Origin: an uncultured Collinsella sp.
GTDB taxonomy: Bacteria > Actinomycetota > Coriobacteriia > Coriobacteriales > Coriobacteriaceae
Length of the DNA: 64,000 nucleotides
Assembly: GCA_900544095.1 (NCBI GenBank)
Contig: UQTV01000004.1
Location: forward strand, 124,001 to 188,000
Direction: 5' to 3'
The translations under genes and the position numbers were made by a program. This document shows positions 15,965 to 24,598 of the stretch, piece by piece. Position 1 is the first letter of the stretch. Each line of letters opens with the position of its first letter. The notes under the pieces were generated by a model that did no database searches, was not told the origin of the DNA, and was given only the letters and a program-made list of their open reading frames with translations.

Positions 15965-17722
15965 ATGAACGAGATCAAGTGCCCGCATTGTGGCGAAGTT
16001 TTTAAGGTCGATGCGTCTGGCTATGCGGACATCGTCAAGCAAGTGCGCAATGCCGAGTTTTCGCGCGACCTGGATGAGCGTGTGAAGGCAGTCCAGCGCG
16101 AGGGCGAGCAGGCGCTGGAGCTTGAGCGCTCGCGTTCGACGGCTGCCTTGCAAAAGGCAGATTCTCAGCGCAACGCTCAACTTGTCGAGCAGAAGAACGC
16201 CGCGGAGCAGAAGCTGGCACAAGAGGTCGCCAAGCGCGATGCCGAGCTTGCCGAGCTGCGCGCCAAGCTCGAGGGCGCTGCCGCGGAGCGCGAGAGCGCA
16301 AGCCAGCGCGCGGCGGTCGAGGCCCGCGCCGACGCTCAAAAGGAGAATGCTGAGCTCCAACGCGAAGTCGATAACTTGCGTGCGCAGCTAGAGCGCAAGG
16401 ATGACGAAGCAAAGCTTGCCGAGTCAGCGGCGCGCAACGCTGCCCAAAACGATGTGGCTGTGCGTGATGCCCAGATTGCCGAGCTGCAGGCCAAGCTTGC
16501 CGCAGCGGACAAGGCCCAGGAGATGGCGCTTGCCGCTGCCGCGGCTGAGTCACAGCGCGAGCTCGATGCCGCTCGCAGCGAGGCCGAGCGCACGCTTGCC
16601 GACTATCAGGCTAAGGTGCAGGAGAAGTTTTCCGCCGCAAAGGCTCAGTCTGAGCAGGAGGCCGAGGGGCTGCGCGCCCAGCTGCGCGAGCAGGAACTGA
16701 GGGCAAAAATGAATCTGTCGGAGGCGGTTGCCGCGGCGGAGCGAGAGCGCGACGAGGCGCGTGCCAAACTGACGAGCGAGCTTGCGGTGCGCGATTCGCG
16801 CGAGGAGCAGGCCAAGGCGGCACACGAACTCGAGCTTGCGCAGACCAAACGGGCGAACGATGAGCTGATTCGCTACAAGGATGAAGAGATCGAGCGCCTT
16901 AAGGACATGAAAGTCCGCCTGTCCACCAAGATGGTGGGCGAGTCGCTCGAGCAGCACTGCGAGACCGAGTTTAACCGTCTGCGCATGACGGCGTTTCCTA
17001 ACGCGTACTTCGAGAAAGATAACGATGCGTCCGAGGGCACCAAGGGCGACTTTATCTTCCGCGAGTGCGATGCGAGCGGCAACGAGATCGTTTCGATCAT
17101 GTTCGAGATGAAAAACGAGAACGACGAGACCGCGACCAAGCATAAAAACGAGGACTTCTTTAAGAAGCTCGATCACGATCGTCGCCAGAAAGGCTGTGAG
17201 TACGCGGTGCTCTGCACGCTGCTCGAGCCCGAGAGCGAGCTCTATAACGCGGGGATCGTGGACGTGAGCTATCGCTACGAGAAGATGTACGTGATCCGCC
17301 CGCAGTTCTTCATTCCCATGATCACACTGCTGCGCAACGCCGCCATGGGTTCGCTTCGCTATAAGCAGGAGTTGGCGGAGTACAAGCAGCAGAATATCGA
17401 TGTTACGAACTTCGAAGCCAAGATGGAAAAGTTTAAGGATGGCTTCTCGCGTAACTACAACCTGGCGAGTAAGCAATTCGAGTCGGCGATCAAGGAAATC
17501 GATGCCGCCATCAAGCAGCTCGAGAAGACCAAGGACGACCTGCGCCGCAGCACCGAGAACCTGCGCCTGGCCCACAACAAAGCTGATGAGCTTACCATTC
17601 GCAAGCTCACATGGGGCAACAAAACCATGAAGGCCGCGTTTGACGAGGCGCGCGAGGCCGCGCCAGAGACAAACGATGATCCGGCCGAGGCAGATTCGTA
17701 TGAGGTCGAGGATGCCGAGTAG
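15965..17722 (+). CDS. DUF2130 protein with zinc finger and long coiled coil
   Basis: The 585-residue protein starts with a zinc-ribbon half (CPHCGEVF), followed by about 280 residues of Ala/Glu/Lys/Arg coiled coil and a C-terminal DUF2130 domain (KMVGESLEQHCETEFNRLR, then GDFIFRECDASGNEIVSIMF and FEMKNENDETATKHKNEDFF). The last block has the look of a PD-(D/E)XK nuclease core (D...E.K), as proposed for this family. Function is unknown; a DNA-end or nucleoid role is possible. It is monocistronic with a strong terminator after it. Confidence 0.85.
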   Translation: MNEIKCPHCGEVFKVDASGYADIVKQVRNAEFSRDLDERVKAVQREGEQALELERSRSTAALQKADSQRNAQLVEQKNAAEQKLAQEVAKRDAELAELRAKLEGAAAERESASQRAAVEARADAQKENAELQREVDNLRAQLERKDDEAKLAESAARNAAQNDVAVRDAQIAELQAKLAAADKAQEMALAAAAAESQRELDAARSEAERTLADYQAKVQEKFSAAKAQSEQEAEGLRAQLREQELRAKMNLSEAVAAAERERDEARAKLTSELAVRDSREEQAKAAHELELAQTKRANDELIRYKDEEIERLKDMKVRLSTKMVGESLEQHCETEFNRLRMTAFPNAYFEKDNDASEGTKGDFIFRECDASGNEIVSIMFEMKNENDETATKHKNEDFFKKLDHDRRQKGCEYAVLCTLLEPESELYNAGIVDVSYRYEKMYVIRPQFFIPMITLLRNAAMGSLRYKQELAEYKQQNIDVTNFEAKMEKFKDGFSRNYNLASKQFESAIKEIDAAIKQLEKTKDDLRRSTENLRLAHNKADELTIRKLTWGNKTMKAAFDEAREAAPETNDDPAEADSYEVEDAE

Positions 17723-17740
17723 GGCATAGCAGATCGTGTA

Positions 17741-17779
17741 AAAGCGGGGCCGCCGGCGATGTTGCCAGCGGCCCCGCTT
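17741..17779. terminator. Bidirectional terminator
   Basis: AAAGCGGGGCCGC (17741-17753) pairs with GCGGCCCCGCTT (17768-17779), between the convergent DUF2130 and helicase genes. T-rich sequence follows on each strand only weakly. Confidence 0.75.
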
Positions 17780-17801
17780 CGTTTCGCTTCAATATGTTCG
17801 G

Positions 17802-20483
17802 CTAGTCCTCGAGCAAGTCCTCGATAAAGCCGACGCGGTAGTTTTTGAAGACGACCTCGCCGCCGTCTTGCGTGGCGTCCAGATCGACATCGCCCATGAT
17901 GCCAAAGTCGTGGTCGCCGTCCTCGTCGGCAAAGACCTGGTGCACATGCCATAGGTGGTCGGCCTTCTCGTCGCTCTCGTCGATCGAGAACATAGCAGAG
18001 GAGCGCGCGTCGCCGTTGGTAAGAATCTCCTCGTGCTGCTCATGATAGGCATCGAGCGCTTTTTGCCAACGGATTTCGCTCATGCCCCAGTCGTCGTCGA
18101 GGTCACCTAGGTCGCGCACGTGCCCGCGGGCGGCAAGGGTCACGCGGCGGAAGAGTGCGTTGCGCACCAGCAGCGTGCAGCCACGGCGGTCCGCCACGAC
18201 CTCGTCGATGCCCTGCGGCGGCGCGGCGTCGAGTGCGGCCGGGTTGCCGGCGTTCTCCCACTCGTCCACTAGGCTCGAGTCCACCGAGCGCACCACAAAG
18301 CCCAGCCACGAGATAATGTCGCGCAGACGCTCGTCGCGCTTCTCGATGGGCACGGTGCGATCGAGCGAACGGTAAGCCTCTGCCAGGTAGCGCAGCAAAA
18401 TGCCTTCGGAGCGGGCAATGCCCAGCTTTTGAATGTAGCCCTTAAAATCGCTTGCGCTTTCCAGCATATCGCGCAGGACGCTCTTGGGAGAGAGCTGGTA
18501 GTCGTTTGCCCAGGGTACTTCCTGGCGGTACTTGTCAAAGGCGGCGTCGAGCAAATCCTCGAGCGGCTTTTCGTACGTGACGTCTTGAATGCGCTCCAAG
18601 CGCTCCTCATACTCGATGTCGTCGGCCTTCATCTCGGCCATAGCGCGATCGCGTGCGGCGCGCTCCTGTGCGCGCAGCACCTGCTTGGGATCCTCGAGCG
18701 TTGCCTCGACCATTGAGATTAGATCCATGGTATAGGTCTCGCTCTCGGGATCGAGCAACTCCAGCGCGGCAAGCAAAAACGGCGAGAGCGGCTGGTCGAG
18801 TGCGAAGTCCTCGGGCAGATCGACCGTCAGCGCATAGTCGATGTCCGGTGCGGCGTCGGCCGGGGCATCCGGCGCGTGCGGCACTTCGGTGCGCACGACG
18901 ACGCCGGAATCGATAAGCGTGGCGAAGATTTCGTCGGCGCGAACCTCAAGCTTGGCCTTTTCCTCGGGGGTCTGCAGGCTTGTCTCGATAAGGTCGTGCA
19001 CGCGGGCGCGGGCGTTACCGCCCTGCTCGACCACGCTAATTACCATAGAGTGCGTGATGCGCAGGCGCGGCTTGAGCGTCTCGGGCTGCGTCTCGATCAG
19101 GCGTTCAAAGGTTTGCTTGTTCCAGGAGACAAAGCCCTCGGGAGCCTTTTTCTTTTTAATCTTACGGAGCTTTTTGGGGTCGTCGCCCGCCTTGGCCATA
19201 AGCTTGGCATTCTCGATCTCGTGCTCGGGTGCTTCGGCAATCACCATGCCCTCGGTATCGAAGCCCGAGCGGCCGGCGCGGCCGGCAATCTGGTGGAACT
19301 CGCGGGCGCGTAGGCGACGCATCTTGTAGCCATCGAACTTGGTGAGCGCGGTGAGCACCACGGTGTGGATGGGTACGTTGATGCCGACGCCGAGCGTATC
19401 GGTGCCGCAGATGACGGGCAACAGACCCTGCTGTGCCAAGCGCTCGACCAGCAGACGATAGCGCGGCAACATGCCAGCATGGTGCACGCCGACGCCGCAT
19501 CCGAGCAAGCGCTTAAGAATCTTGCCAAAGGCCGTCGAGAAGCTCGTGCCCTTGGCCGCCTCCTTGATGGCCTCGCGCTGCTCCTTGCTGGCAATACCAA
19601 AGTTGGCGAGGGATTGCGCCGTCGCAAGTGCGGCGTCCTGGCTAAAGTGCACGATGTAGAGCGGGGCCTCGCCGCGGCGCATTGCGAGCTCGACGGTGCC
19701 CTCGAGCGAGGTCGTCACGTAGTCGTAGCTCAGCGGCACGGGGCGTGGGGCATCGACGACCAGATCGCACGCGGCGCCGGTGTGCTCCTCGAGTGAGGCG
19801 GCGATCGCGGTGACATCGCCGAGCGTGGCGCTCATGAGCATGAATTGTGTGTGAGGCAGGGTGAGCAGCGGTACCTGCCAGGCCCAACCGCGATCGGGGT
19901 CGGCAAAGTAGTGGAACTCGTCCATGGCGACGCAGCCCACATCGGCATCTTCGCCCTCGCGCAGTGCGTCGTTAGCAAGGATCTCTGCCGTGCAGCAGAT
20001 GACGGGCGCTTTGGTATTGATATGCGTGTCGCCGGTGATCATACCGACGTTATCGCGGCCGAGCACCTGTACCAGGTCGAAGAACTTTTCGCTGACCAAG
20101 GCCTTGATGGGGGCCGTGTAATAGCAGCGCTTGCCCTGCGCCATGCCCATAAAGAGCATGCCCAGCGCGACGAGCGATTTGCCCGATCCGGTCGGTGTGC
20201 CTAAAATGACGTGATCGCCGGCAGCCAGGTCCATGAGGGACTCTTCTTGGTGGTCCCACAGCTCAATACCGCGATCGCTCGTCCATTCAAAGAAGCGCTC
20301 GAAAGCCTGGTCGGGCGTGAGCCATGGTTCGGGCTCGCTGCCATCCTCGGGCTCCCACCAAGCGGGGGAGAGCGCGCCGAGCGAGCCGAACTCTGCCTCG
20401 GTTCCCGTGCCGCCCGAGAATGAGCTGGCAGCGCCGGCGCCGGAGACGGTGCTGGCGGCGGTATCTGTCGTGGTCTGTGCCAT
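17802..20483 (-). CDS. Ski2-like DEAD/DEAH-box helicase with DUF3516-type C-terminus
   Basis: The 893-residue superfamily 2 helicase has motif I GTPTGSGKS (residues 95-103), motif II as DEFH (MDEFHYFADPDRGWAW), motif III LMSATLGD, and motifs V-VI in CGTDTLGVGINVP and HQIAGRAGRSGF. The last ~350 residues fit the DUF3516 region common in actinobacterial homologues. The family unwinds RNA or DNA with ATP; the physiological substrate is unknown. The N-terminus is a low-complexity Ser/Ala/Gly stretch. It is monocistronic and convergent with DUF2130. Confidence 0.9.
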   Translation of the reverse strand: MAQTTTDTAASTVSGAGAASSFSGGTGTEAEFGSLGALSPAWWEPEDGSEPEPWLTPDQAFERFFEWTSDRGIELWDHQEESLMDLAAGDHVILGTPTGSGKSLVALGMLFMGMAQGKRCYYTAPIKALVSEKFFDLVQVLGRDNVGMITGDTHINTKAPVICCTAEILANDALREGEDADVGCVAMDEFHYFADPDRGWAWQVPLLTLPHTQFMLMSATLGDVTAIAASLEEHTGAACDLVVDAPRPVPLSYDYVTTSLEGTVELAMRRGEAPLYIVHFSQDAALATAQSLANFGIASKEQREAIKEAAKGTSFSTAFGKILKRLLGCGVGVHHAGMLPRYRLLVERLAQQGLLPVICGTDTLGVGINVPIHTVVLTALTKFDGYKMRRLRAREFHQIAGRAGRSGFDTEGMVIAEAPEHEIENAKLMAKAGDDPKKLRKIKKKKAPEGFVSWNKQTFERLIETQPETLKPRLRITHSMVISVVEQGGNARARVHDLIETSLQTPEEKAKLEVRADEIFATLIDSGVVVRTEVPHAPDAPADAAPDIDYALTVDLPEDFALDQPLSPFLLAALELLDPESETYTMDLISMVEATLEDPKQVLRAQERAARDRAMAEMKADDIEYEERLERIQDVTYEKPLEDLLDAAFDKYRQEVPWANDYQLSPKSVLRDMLESASDFKGYIQKLGIARSEGILLRYLAEAYRSLDRTVPIEKRDERLRDIISWLGFVVRSVDSSLVDEWENAGNPAALDAAPPQGIDEVVADRRGCTLLVRNALFRRVTLAARGHVRDLGDLDDDWGMSEIRWQKALDAYHEQHEEILTNGDARSSAMFSIDESDEKADHLWHVHQVFADEDGDHDFGIMGDVDLDATQDGGEVVFKNYRVGFIEDLLED

Positions 20484-20603
20484 GTGGTTGCTTTCTCTCG
20501 CGTTTGTCCGCCATCCATTATGGCGTAGCGGCGGCGCGGGGTGCTAGCGCGCGGGAAAATGCAGGAAATGGGCGTTCTGCCCAGCCGTTTGGTGCAGTAG
20601 CCA

Positions 20604-20726
20604 GCTAAGTGAGTAGACTTTTTGCGATATCGCGAGCACATGGCTTTTGCGCAAGGGCTCTACCTGCGGTTTTAGTTTTCGCTATGCGGGTTGTGCTTGG
20701 CTATTGCTAAATAGTCTACTCACTTA
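20604..20726 (+). repeat. ~120-bp inverted-repeat element, copy 3
   Basis: CTAAGTGAGTAGACT (20604-20618) is mirrored perfectly by AGTCTACTCACTTAG (20712-20726). TCTACCTGCGGTTTT and the TAAATAGTCTACTCACTT end match the other two copies, while the middle is diverged. It fills most of the 309-base gap (20484-20792) between two minus-strand genes; nothing else is recognisable there. Confidence 0.75.
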
Positions 20727-20792
20727 GGTTTGAGGACCGTTCGCTGGCGCTTATTTGCGCTTGTTTGCCGATGCCGCGACCATCAGAAGCCC

Positions 20793-21632
20793 CTAGGACT
20801 CCTGCGGTAAGCGCTTCTTGCCCTTGCGGGCGCGGTTTTTAAAGTTCTCGACGGCTTCTTCCATGCCCAGAGGCACATAGGTGAGCTCATCGAGGTTATC
20901 GGGCAGGTAGCAGGCAAGACTTTGCTCCTGCATGTGACCCGCCGTGAGCACATCGTCACTGGGATGTGCGCCGGGTGTGGCGCAAATGCCATAGACGACG
21001 GCACCCATCTCGCGCGTGCGGCGCTCGTATTCGGTCTCGGGATGCTCGGGATGGTCGCGGCGGACGTCGTCACTTACCCAAAGCGTGTCGTAGCCGGCCG
21101 CGGCAAACTGCCCCAGGGCGTAGTCGCGCAGTGGCTTACTGTCGGTGCGCAGCGTGACGGTAGCGCCGGCTGCAAAGAGCGGACGGTACAGCATTAGGTG
21201 GTCGACATGGACGAGTCGTTTTTTGGCGTACTTGGCCTTGGGCTGCGGCGTGGGAAAGTTGATGGTTATGGCGTCGAGCTCGCCTGCGGCAAACAGCTGC
21301 GGCAGCGATGCGGCACCTCGGGGCAGGACGAGTGCGTTGGACAGCTCCTGCTCGCAGATTTTCTGCGCGGCATAGGCGATGCAGATGGGCTCCTGGTCCA
21401 TGCCGATAAAGAGGGCGTTTGGCTCGTGGGCCGCGCGCTCTACAAGGTACGTTCCCTTGCCACAACCAAGATCCAGGTGAAGGTGTTCGAAAGGCTTGCT
21501 GCCAGCCGGCGCGCAGGCTTCGCGCCAATTCCCGGCATAAGGCTCGGGGTTCGTCTCAATCGCATTGGTGTAGCGCTCCAGGCGCTCCTCGAGCACAAAG
21601 TTCTTAGGGGTGCGAACGTGGACGGCTCCCAT
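20793..21632 (-). CDS. trmB: tRNA (guanine-N7)-methyltransferase TrmB
   Basis: TrmB makes m7G46 in tRNA variable loops using SAM. The 279-residue protein has the SAM motif LHLDLGCGKGTYL, the family block ITINFPTPQPKAKYAKKRLV (where most TrmB have NFSDPWPK-H-KRR), and TEYERRTREMG near the substrate site. It has about 60 residues more at the C-terminus than E. coli TrmB. It is transcribed alone or with the downstream helicase across the inverted-repeat element. Confidence 0.88.
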   Translation of the reverse strand: MGAVHVRTPKNFVLEERLERYTNAIETNPEPYAGNWREACAPAGSKPFEHLHLDLGCGKGTYLVERAAHEPNALFIGMDQEPICIAYAAQKICEQELSNALVLPRGAASLPQLFAAGELDAITINFPTPQPKAKYAKKRLVHVDHLMLYRPLFAAGATVTLRTDSKPLRDYALGQFAAAGYDTLWVSDDVRRDHPEHPETEYERRTREMGAVVYGICATPGAHPSDDVLTAGHMQEQSLACYLPDNLDELTYVPLGMEEAVENFKNRARKGKKRLPQES

Positions 21633-21750
21633 GAGGCTCCTTGGTTATACGTATGGAACGTATGGCTGCACGCTCCGTCAATGGGTTGAAAAAGGGTGGG
21701 CATAGTTTGCCCGAAAGATGCGGCGCGGCTCGGCGGCGAGTCGTCGATGC

Positions 21751-22623
21751 CTACAGACGCTTGAGGATCACATAGCGGTTGAGCTCGCCGCTGCGACCGT
21801 CGGCATGGAAACGCTCAAGCTCGCGCACGGGGACCTCGCCGCTCTTGTAGAACGTACGGACGCCGCGCACCAGGTCGGTGATCTGCTGATCGTCAAAGTG
21901 ATGACAATAGCGGTAGGCATGGCGGTCGTTTTGCCAGCCGATGAGGTGGTCGCCGGCTTCGAACTGCGCGGAATCGTAACCCTCAAACGGCGGGGTGAGC
22001 TCGGCGCGGGCTTCGGCGCGAACGGCCTTGCGCGCCATGCGCTCGTCGTTCATAAACTCCCAAAAGCTGATAGCGATGATGCCACCCGGGCGCGTTTGGC
22101 GCACCAGGGCGTCGAGCACACGCACACGGTATTCGCACGACGGCACGTGGTGCATAAAGCCAAAGCAGACCGAGATATCGGCGAGCGGGGCATCGAAAAG
22201 CACATCGGGCGTCTCGGCGGGGTTGAGCTTCATGAGGGCATCGAGCACGTCGAGTTCCTGGAAGTGCAGGTTGGGAATGCGCAGGGCGTGGCCATGGGCA
22301 TCGATGGCCAGGTCTTGGCACGAGTCGACACCATAGAACTCAAACGGGCAGCTGGCATCTGCCGAGGGGTTTGTGCCGTCGATGCCTTTGGCGGCAAGTG
22401 CGCCGCCGGCGGCAAAGTTCTCGAATCGCATATTGCCGCAGGCAAGATCGAAGACGCGGACAGGATGCTCGATCGTGGCCGCATCGAGCTGCTCGAGCGC
22501 GATGTCCATGGTGCGCACCCAGCCGGGCCACGGGGCCTGGCGCGTATCGGAAAAGGAGGCGGAGTGCTCGCGATAGAACGTATTGTTGAGCTGGATGAGC
22601 GATGAGGCGAAATCGCGGTTCAC
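21751..22623 (-). CDS. Class I SAM-dependent methyltransferase
   Basis: The protein of about 290 residues has a SAM-binding motif VRVFDLACGNMRFE, an acidic motif II region (FYGVDSC) and PGGIIAISFWEFMND as the post-motif. The GTG at 22623 (VNRDFASSLIQLNNTFYREH) has GGAGGGAG about 9 bases upstream; an ATG at 22671 is an alternative. The N-terminal FYREHSASFSDTR and W-PGW blocks recall TRM9-like tRNA methyltransferases, but the match is not decisive. It lies upstream of trmB in the same direction, separated by 118 bases. Confidence 0.75.
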   Translation of the reverse strand: MNRDFASSLIQLNNTFYREHSASFSDTRQAPWPGWVRTMDIALEQLDAATIEHPVRVFDLACGNMRFENFAAGGALAAKGIDGTNPSADASCPFEFYGVDSCQDLAIDAHGHALRIPNLHFQELDVLDALMKLNPAETPDVLFDAPLADISVCFGFMHHVPSCEYRVRVLDALVRQTRPGGIIAISFWEFMNDERMARKAVRAEARAELTPPFEGYDSAQFEAGDHLIGWQNDRHAYRYCHHFDDQQITDLVRGVRTFYKSGEVPVRELERFHADGRSGELNRYVILKRL

Positions 22624-22889
22624 GGCGCGGAACTCCCTCCGTTGGCGGTGCGGAATAAACAGTACGACCATACTACCGTTAACGCCGCAACGGGGACAAC
22701 CGAGCTGTGGGTCATTGCTTTGTTTGGACACATTTCCGCAGCTCATATGTGCCCGCAACCGCCGGTTGTCAAAAATCTCACTAGAATAGGTGGCATGCTT
22801 TTGGCGGTGGCGGATAGATTTTTAACTGTGCAAGGCGCCTTAAGAAAAAATCGGTCCGGCGGCACGGCTGGCATCACATAGGAGGAACC

Positions 22890-23606
22890 ATGAATGTAGA
22901 AACTGCGCAGCGGCTCGCCGACCTTCGTCGCAGCAAGGGTTTTAGCCAAGAAGGGCTGGCGCGAAAGCTGGGGCTGTCGCGCCAGGCGGTCAGTAAATGG
23001 GAGCGCGCGGAGAGCTCGCCCGATACCGAGAACCTGATCTCGCTCGCAAAACTCTATGGCGTGAGCTTGGACGAGCTCCTCAATCCGAGTGACGAGATCG
23101 AGGACGATATCGAGTTTGAGAACGAGGACCGCGCCCGTCAGCGCGAGGCCGAGGCGGCGGAGCGCGCCCGTACCCATGAGGCGGCGGCACGTGCTACCGA
23201 GGCGGCAACGCAGGCGAGTGATGCTGCGGCCAAGGCGGCGCAAGCGGCAAGCTGGAGTGCACAGGCCGCCAATGCCGCTACGGCGCAGGCGACGAGTGGC
23301 GGTGCGGTTGGCTCGACTCCGGTGAAGGGCCCGTTCCAGTCGTTCCCGTATTGGGCTGTGTGTTGGCTGCTGTTCTTTTTGCTGATGTTCCTGTTTGGTG
23401 CCGGCCCCTTTGCCGCGCTGATCTTCTTTACGATTCCCATCTATCACTGGGTGGCGCGTGCACTCGATGGTGATTGGGCGCGCGGGGATATTCAGGTTGG
23501 TTCGGCACCGGTGACGGCTAGGGCTCGGAATGTTTCCGCTTCGGTTGATACTGACGTGGCTACCGCGACTACCGCTGAGCCGATTGCCAAAGAGGGTGAT
23601 GAATGA
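22890..23606 (+). CDS. XRE-HTH membrane protein
   Basis: The 238-residue protein has an XRE helix-turn-helix at residues 5-60 (FSQEGLARKLGLSRQAVSKW), an Ala/Glu-rich helical linker (75-140) and two adjacent membrane helices at about 154-186 (YWAVCWLLFFLLMFLF and ALIFFTIPIYHW). It is therefore a DNA-binding protein probably tethered to the membrane. AGGAGG precedes the ATG. It overlaps the DUF4097 gene (ATGATGA overlap), so the two form one unit, probably envelope-stress sensing and response. Confidence 0.85.
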   Translation: MNVETAQRLADLRRSKGFSQEGLARKLGLSRQAVSKWERAESSPDTENLISLAKLYGVSLDELLNPSDEIEDDIEFENEDRARQREAEAAERARTHEAAARATEAATQASDAAAKAAQAASWSAQAANAATAQATSGGAVGSTPVKGPFQSFPYWAVCWLLFFLLMFLFGAGPFAALIFFTIPIYHWVARALDGDWARGDIQVGSAPVTARARNVSASVDTDVATATTAEPIAKEGDE

Positions 23607-24502
23607 TGAAGCTTTCACATGAATCCAAGGTGCGCTTGGGCGTTGGCATCGGAGCGTTTGTGCTCATCATTGGGCTTGTCTTTGGCATTTCGCGGCTATT
23701 GGCTCATTCCGATATGGTGCGTACGACCGGTATTCTATCTGGCAATTTGTCTGATTTTGACGATATGTTTGACGACGATGATCTCTTGGATAGCGGTAAC
23801 TATTCCGTTCGGCCTCAGCAGCTTTCGAGCACGACTTTTGATGCCGATGAGTTCCGCTACCTCGATTTCGATATCAATGCGGCTTCGGTGGACGTCAAGG
23901 TTGTTGATGGCAACAAGGCTCGCGTTATCGAGCGGGGGCGCGTTGCCGAGGGTATGGATGCCTCCAAGGCTGCGACGCAAAACATCGCATCCGTCGAGGA
24001 CTCGACGCTCAAGGTTTCCCAGTTTGGAAGTGACGACGGCAAGGCAATCGATCGCTCAGTTACGGTCGAGCTGCCGCGCCGTGTTGCCGAACATCTGAAG
24101 GGAGTCAACGCGCACGTGGGCTCGGGTGATCTGCGGATTGTCGGTGTCATCTGTGATGGTTTCGACCTTTTCCTGGGTGCGGGAGATGTAGAGTTTACGG
24201 GCAGCGTGACTGATGCGCTCAGCGCTGAGGTCGGTTCGGGCGATGTGACGTTCGAGCTCTTCCAGGCCCCCGCGAAGTCGATGGACGTAAGCGTGGGCTC
24301 GGGCGATGTGGAGATGACGGTTCCGAACTCGACGGGCTTTAAGGCGAGCCTCACCTTGGGAAGCGGCGACTTCGAGAGCGATTTCCTTCCGCTTGGCTAC
24401 GACGGCGAGACCATATTGAATTCTGAATTCGACAATGGCGATAAGTCTGCCACGTATCGTTTTGAGGTCGGTTCGGGCGACATGTCGTTTGATTCGGAGT
24501 GA
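23603..24502 (+). CDS. DUF4097 beta-helix protein, membrane anchored
   Basis: The 299-residue protein has one N-terminal membrane helix (LGVGIGAFVLIIGLVFGISR), an Asp-rich linker and a DUF4097 right-handed beta-repeat domain with recurring GSGD/GAGD turns (GSGDLRIV, GAGDVEF, GSGDVTFEL, GSGDVEMT, GSGDFESD, GSGDMSFD). DUF4097 proteins are often paired with HTH or anti-sigma-like membrane proteins in Gram-positive bacteria, as here. The start overlaps the previous stop codon, indicating translational coupling. The ligand is unknown. Confidence 0.85.
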   Translation: MMKLSHESKVRLGVGIGAFVLIIGLVFGISRLLAHSDMVRTTGILSGNLSDFDDMFDDDDLLDSGNYSVRPQQLSSTTFDADEFRYLDFDINAASVDVKVVDGNKARVIERGRVAEGMDASKAATQNIASVEDSTLKVSQFGSDDGKAIDRSVTVELPRRVAEHLKGVNAHVGSGDLRIVGVICDGFDLFLGAGDVEFTGSVTDALSAEVGSGDVTFELFQAPAKSMDVSVGSGDVEMTVPNSTGFKASLTLGSGDFESDFLPLGYDGETILNSEFDNGDKSATYRFEVGSGDMSFDSE

Positions 24503-24546
24503 CAGCGGTTTTCGGAGATCGGTACATATAGGCATGCTCTTTGATG

Positions 24547-24580
24547 AAGGCGCCGGGGCCGTGACGGGCTCCGGCGCCTT
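24547..24580 (+). terminator. Terminator after the DUF4097 gene
   Basis: AAGGCGCCGG and CCGGCGCCTT (24547-24580) form a strong stem followed by TTGCCTTT, 45 bases after the stop codon and just before elp3. Confidence 0.75.
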
Positions 24581-24598
24581 TGCCTTTACAATGGAGGC

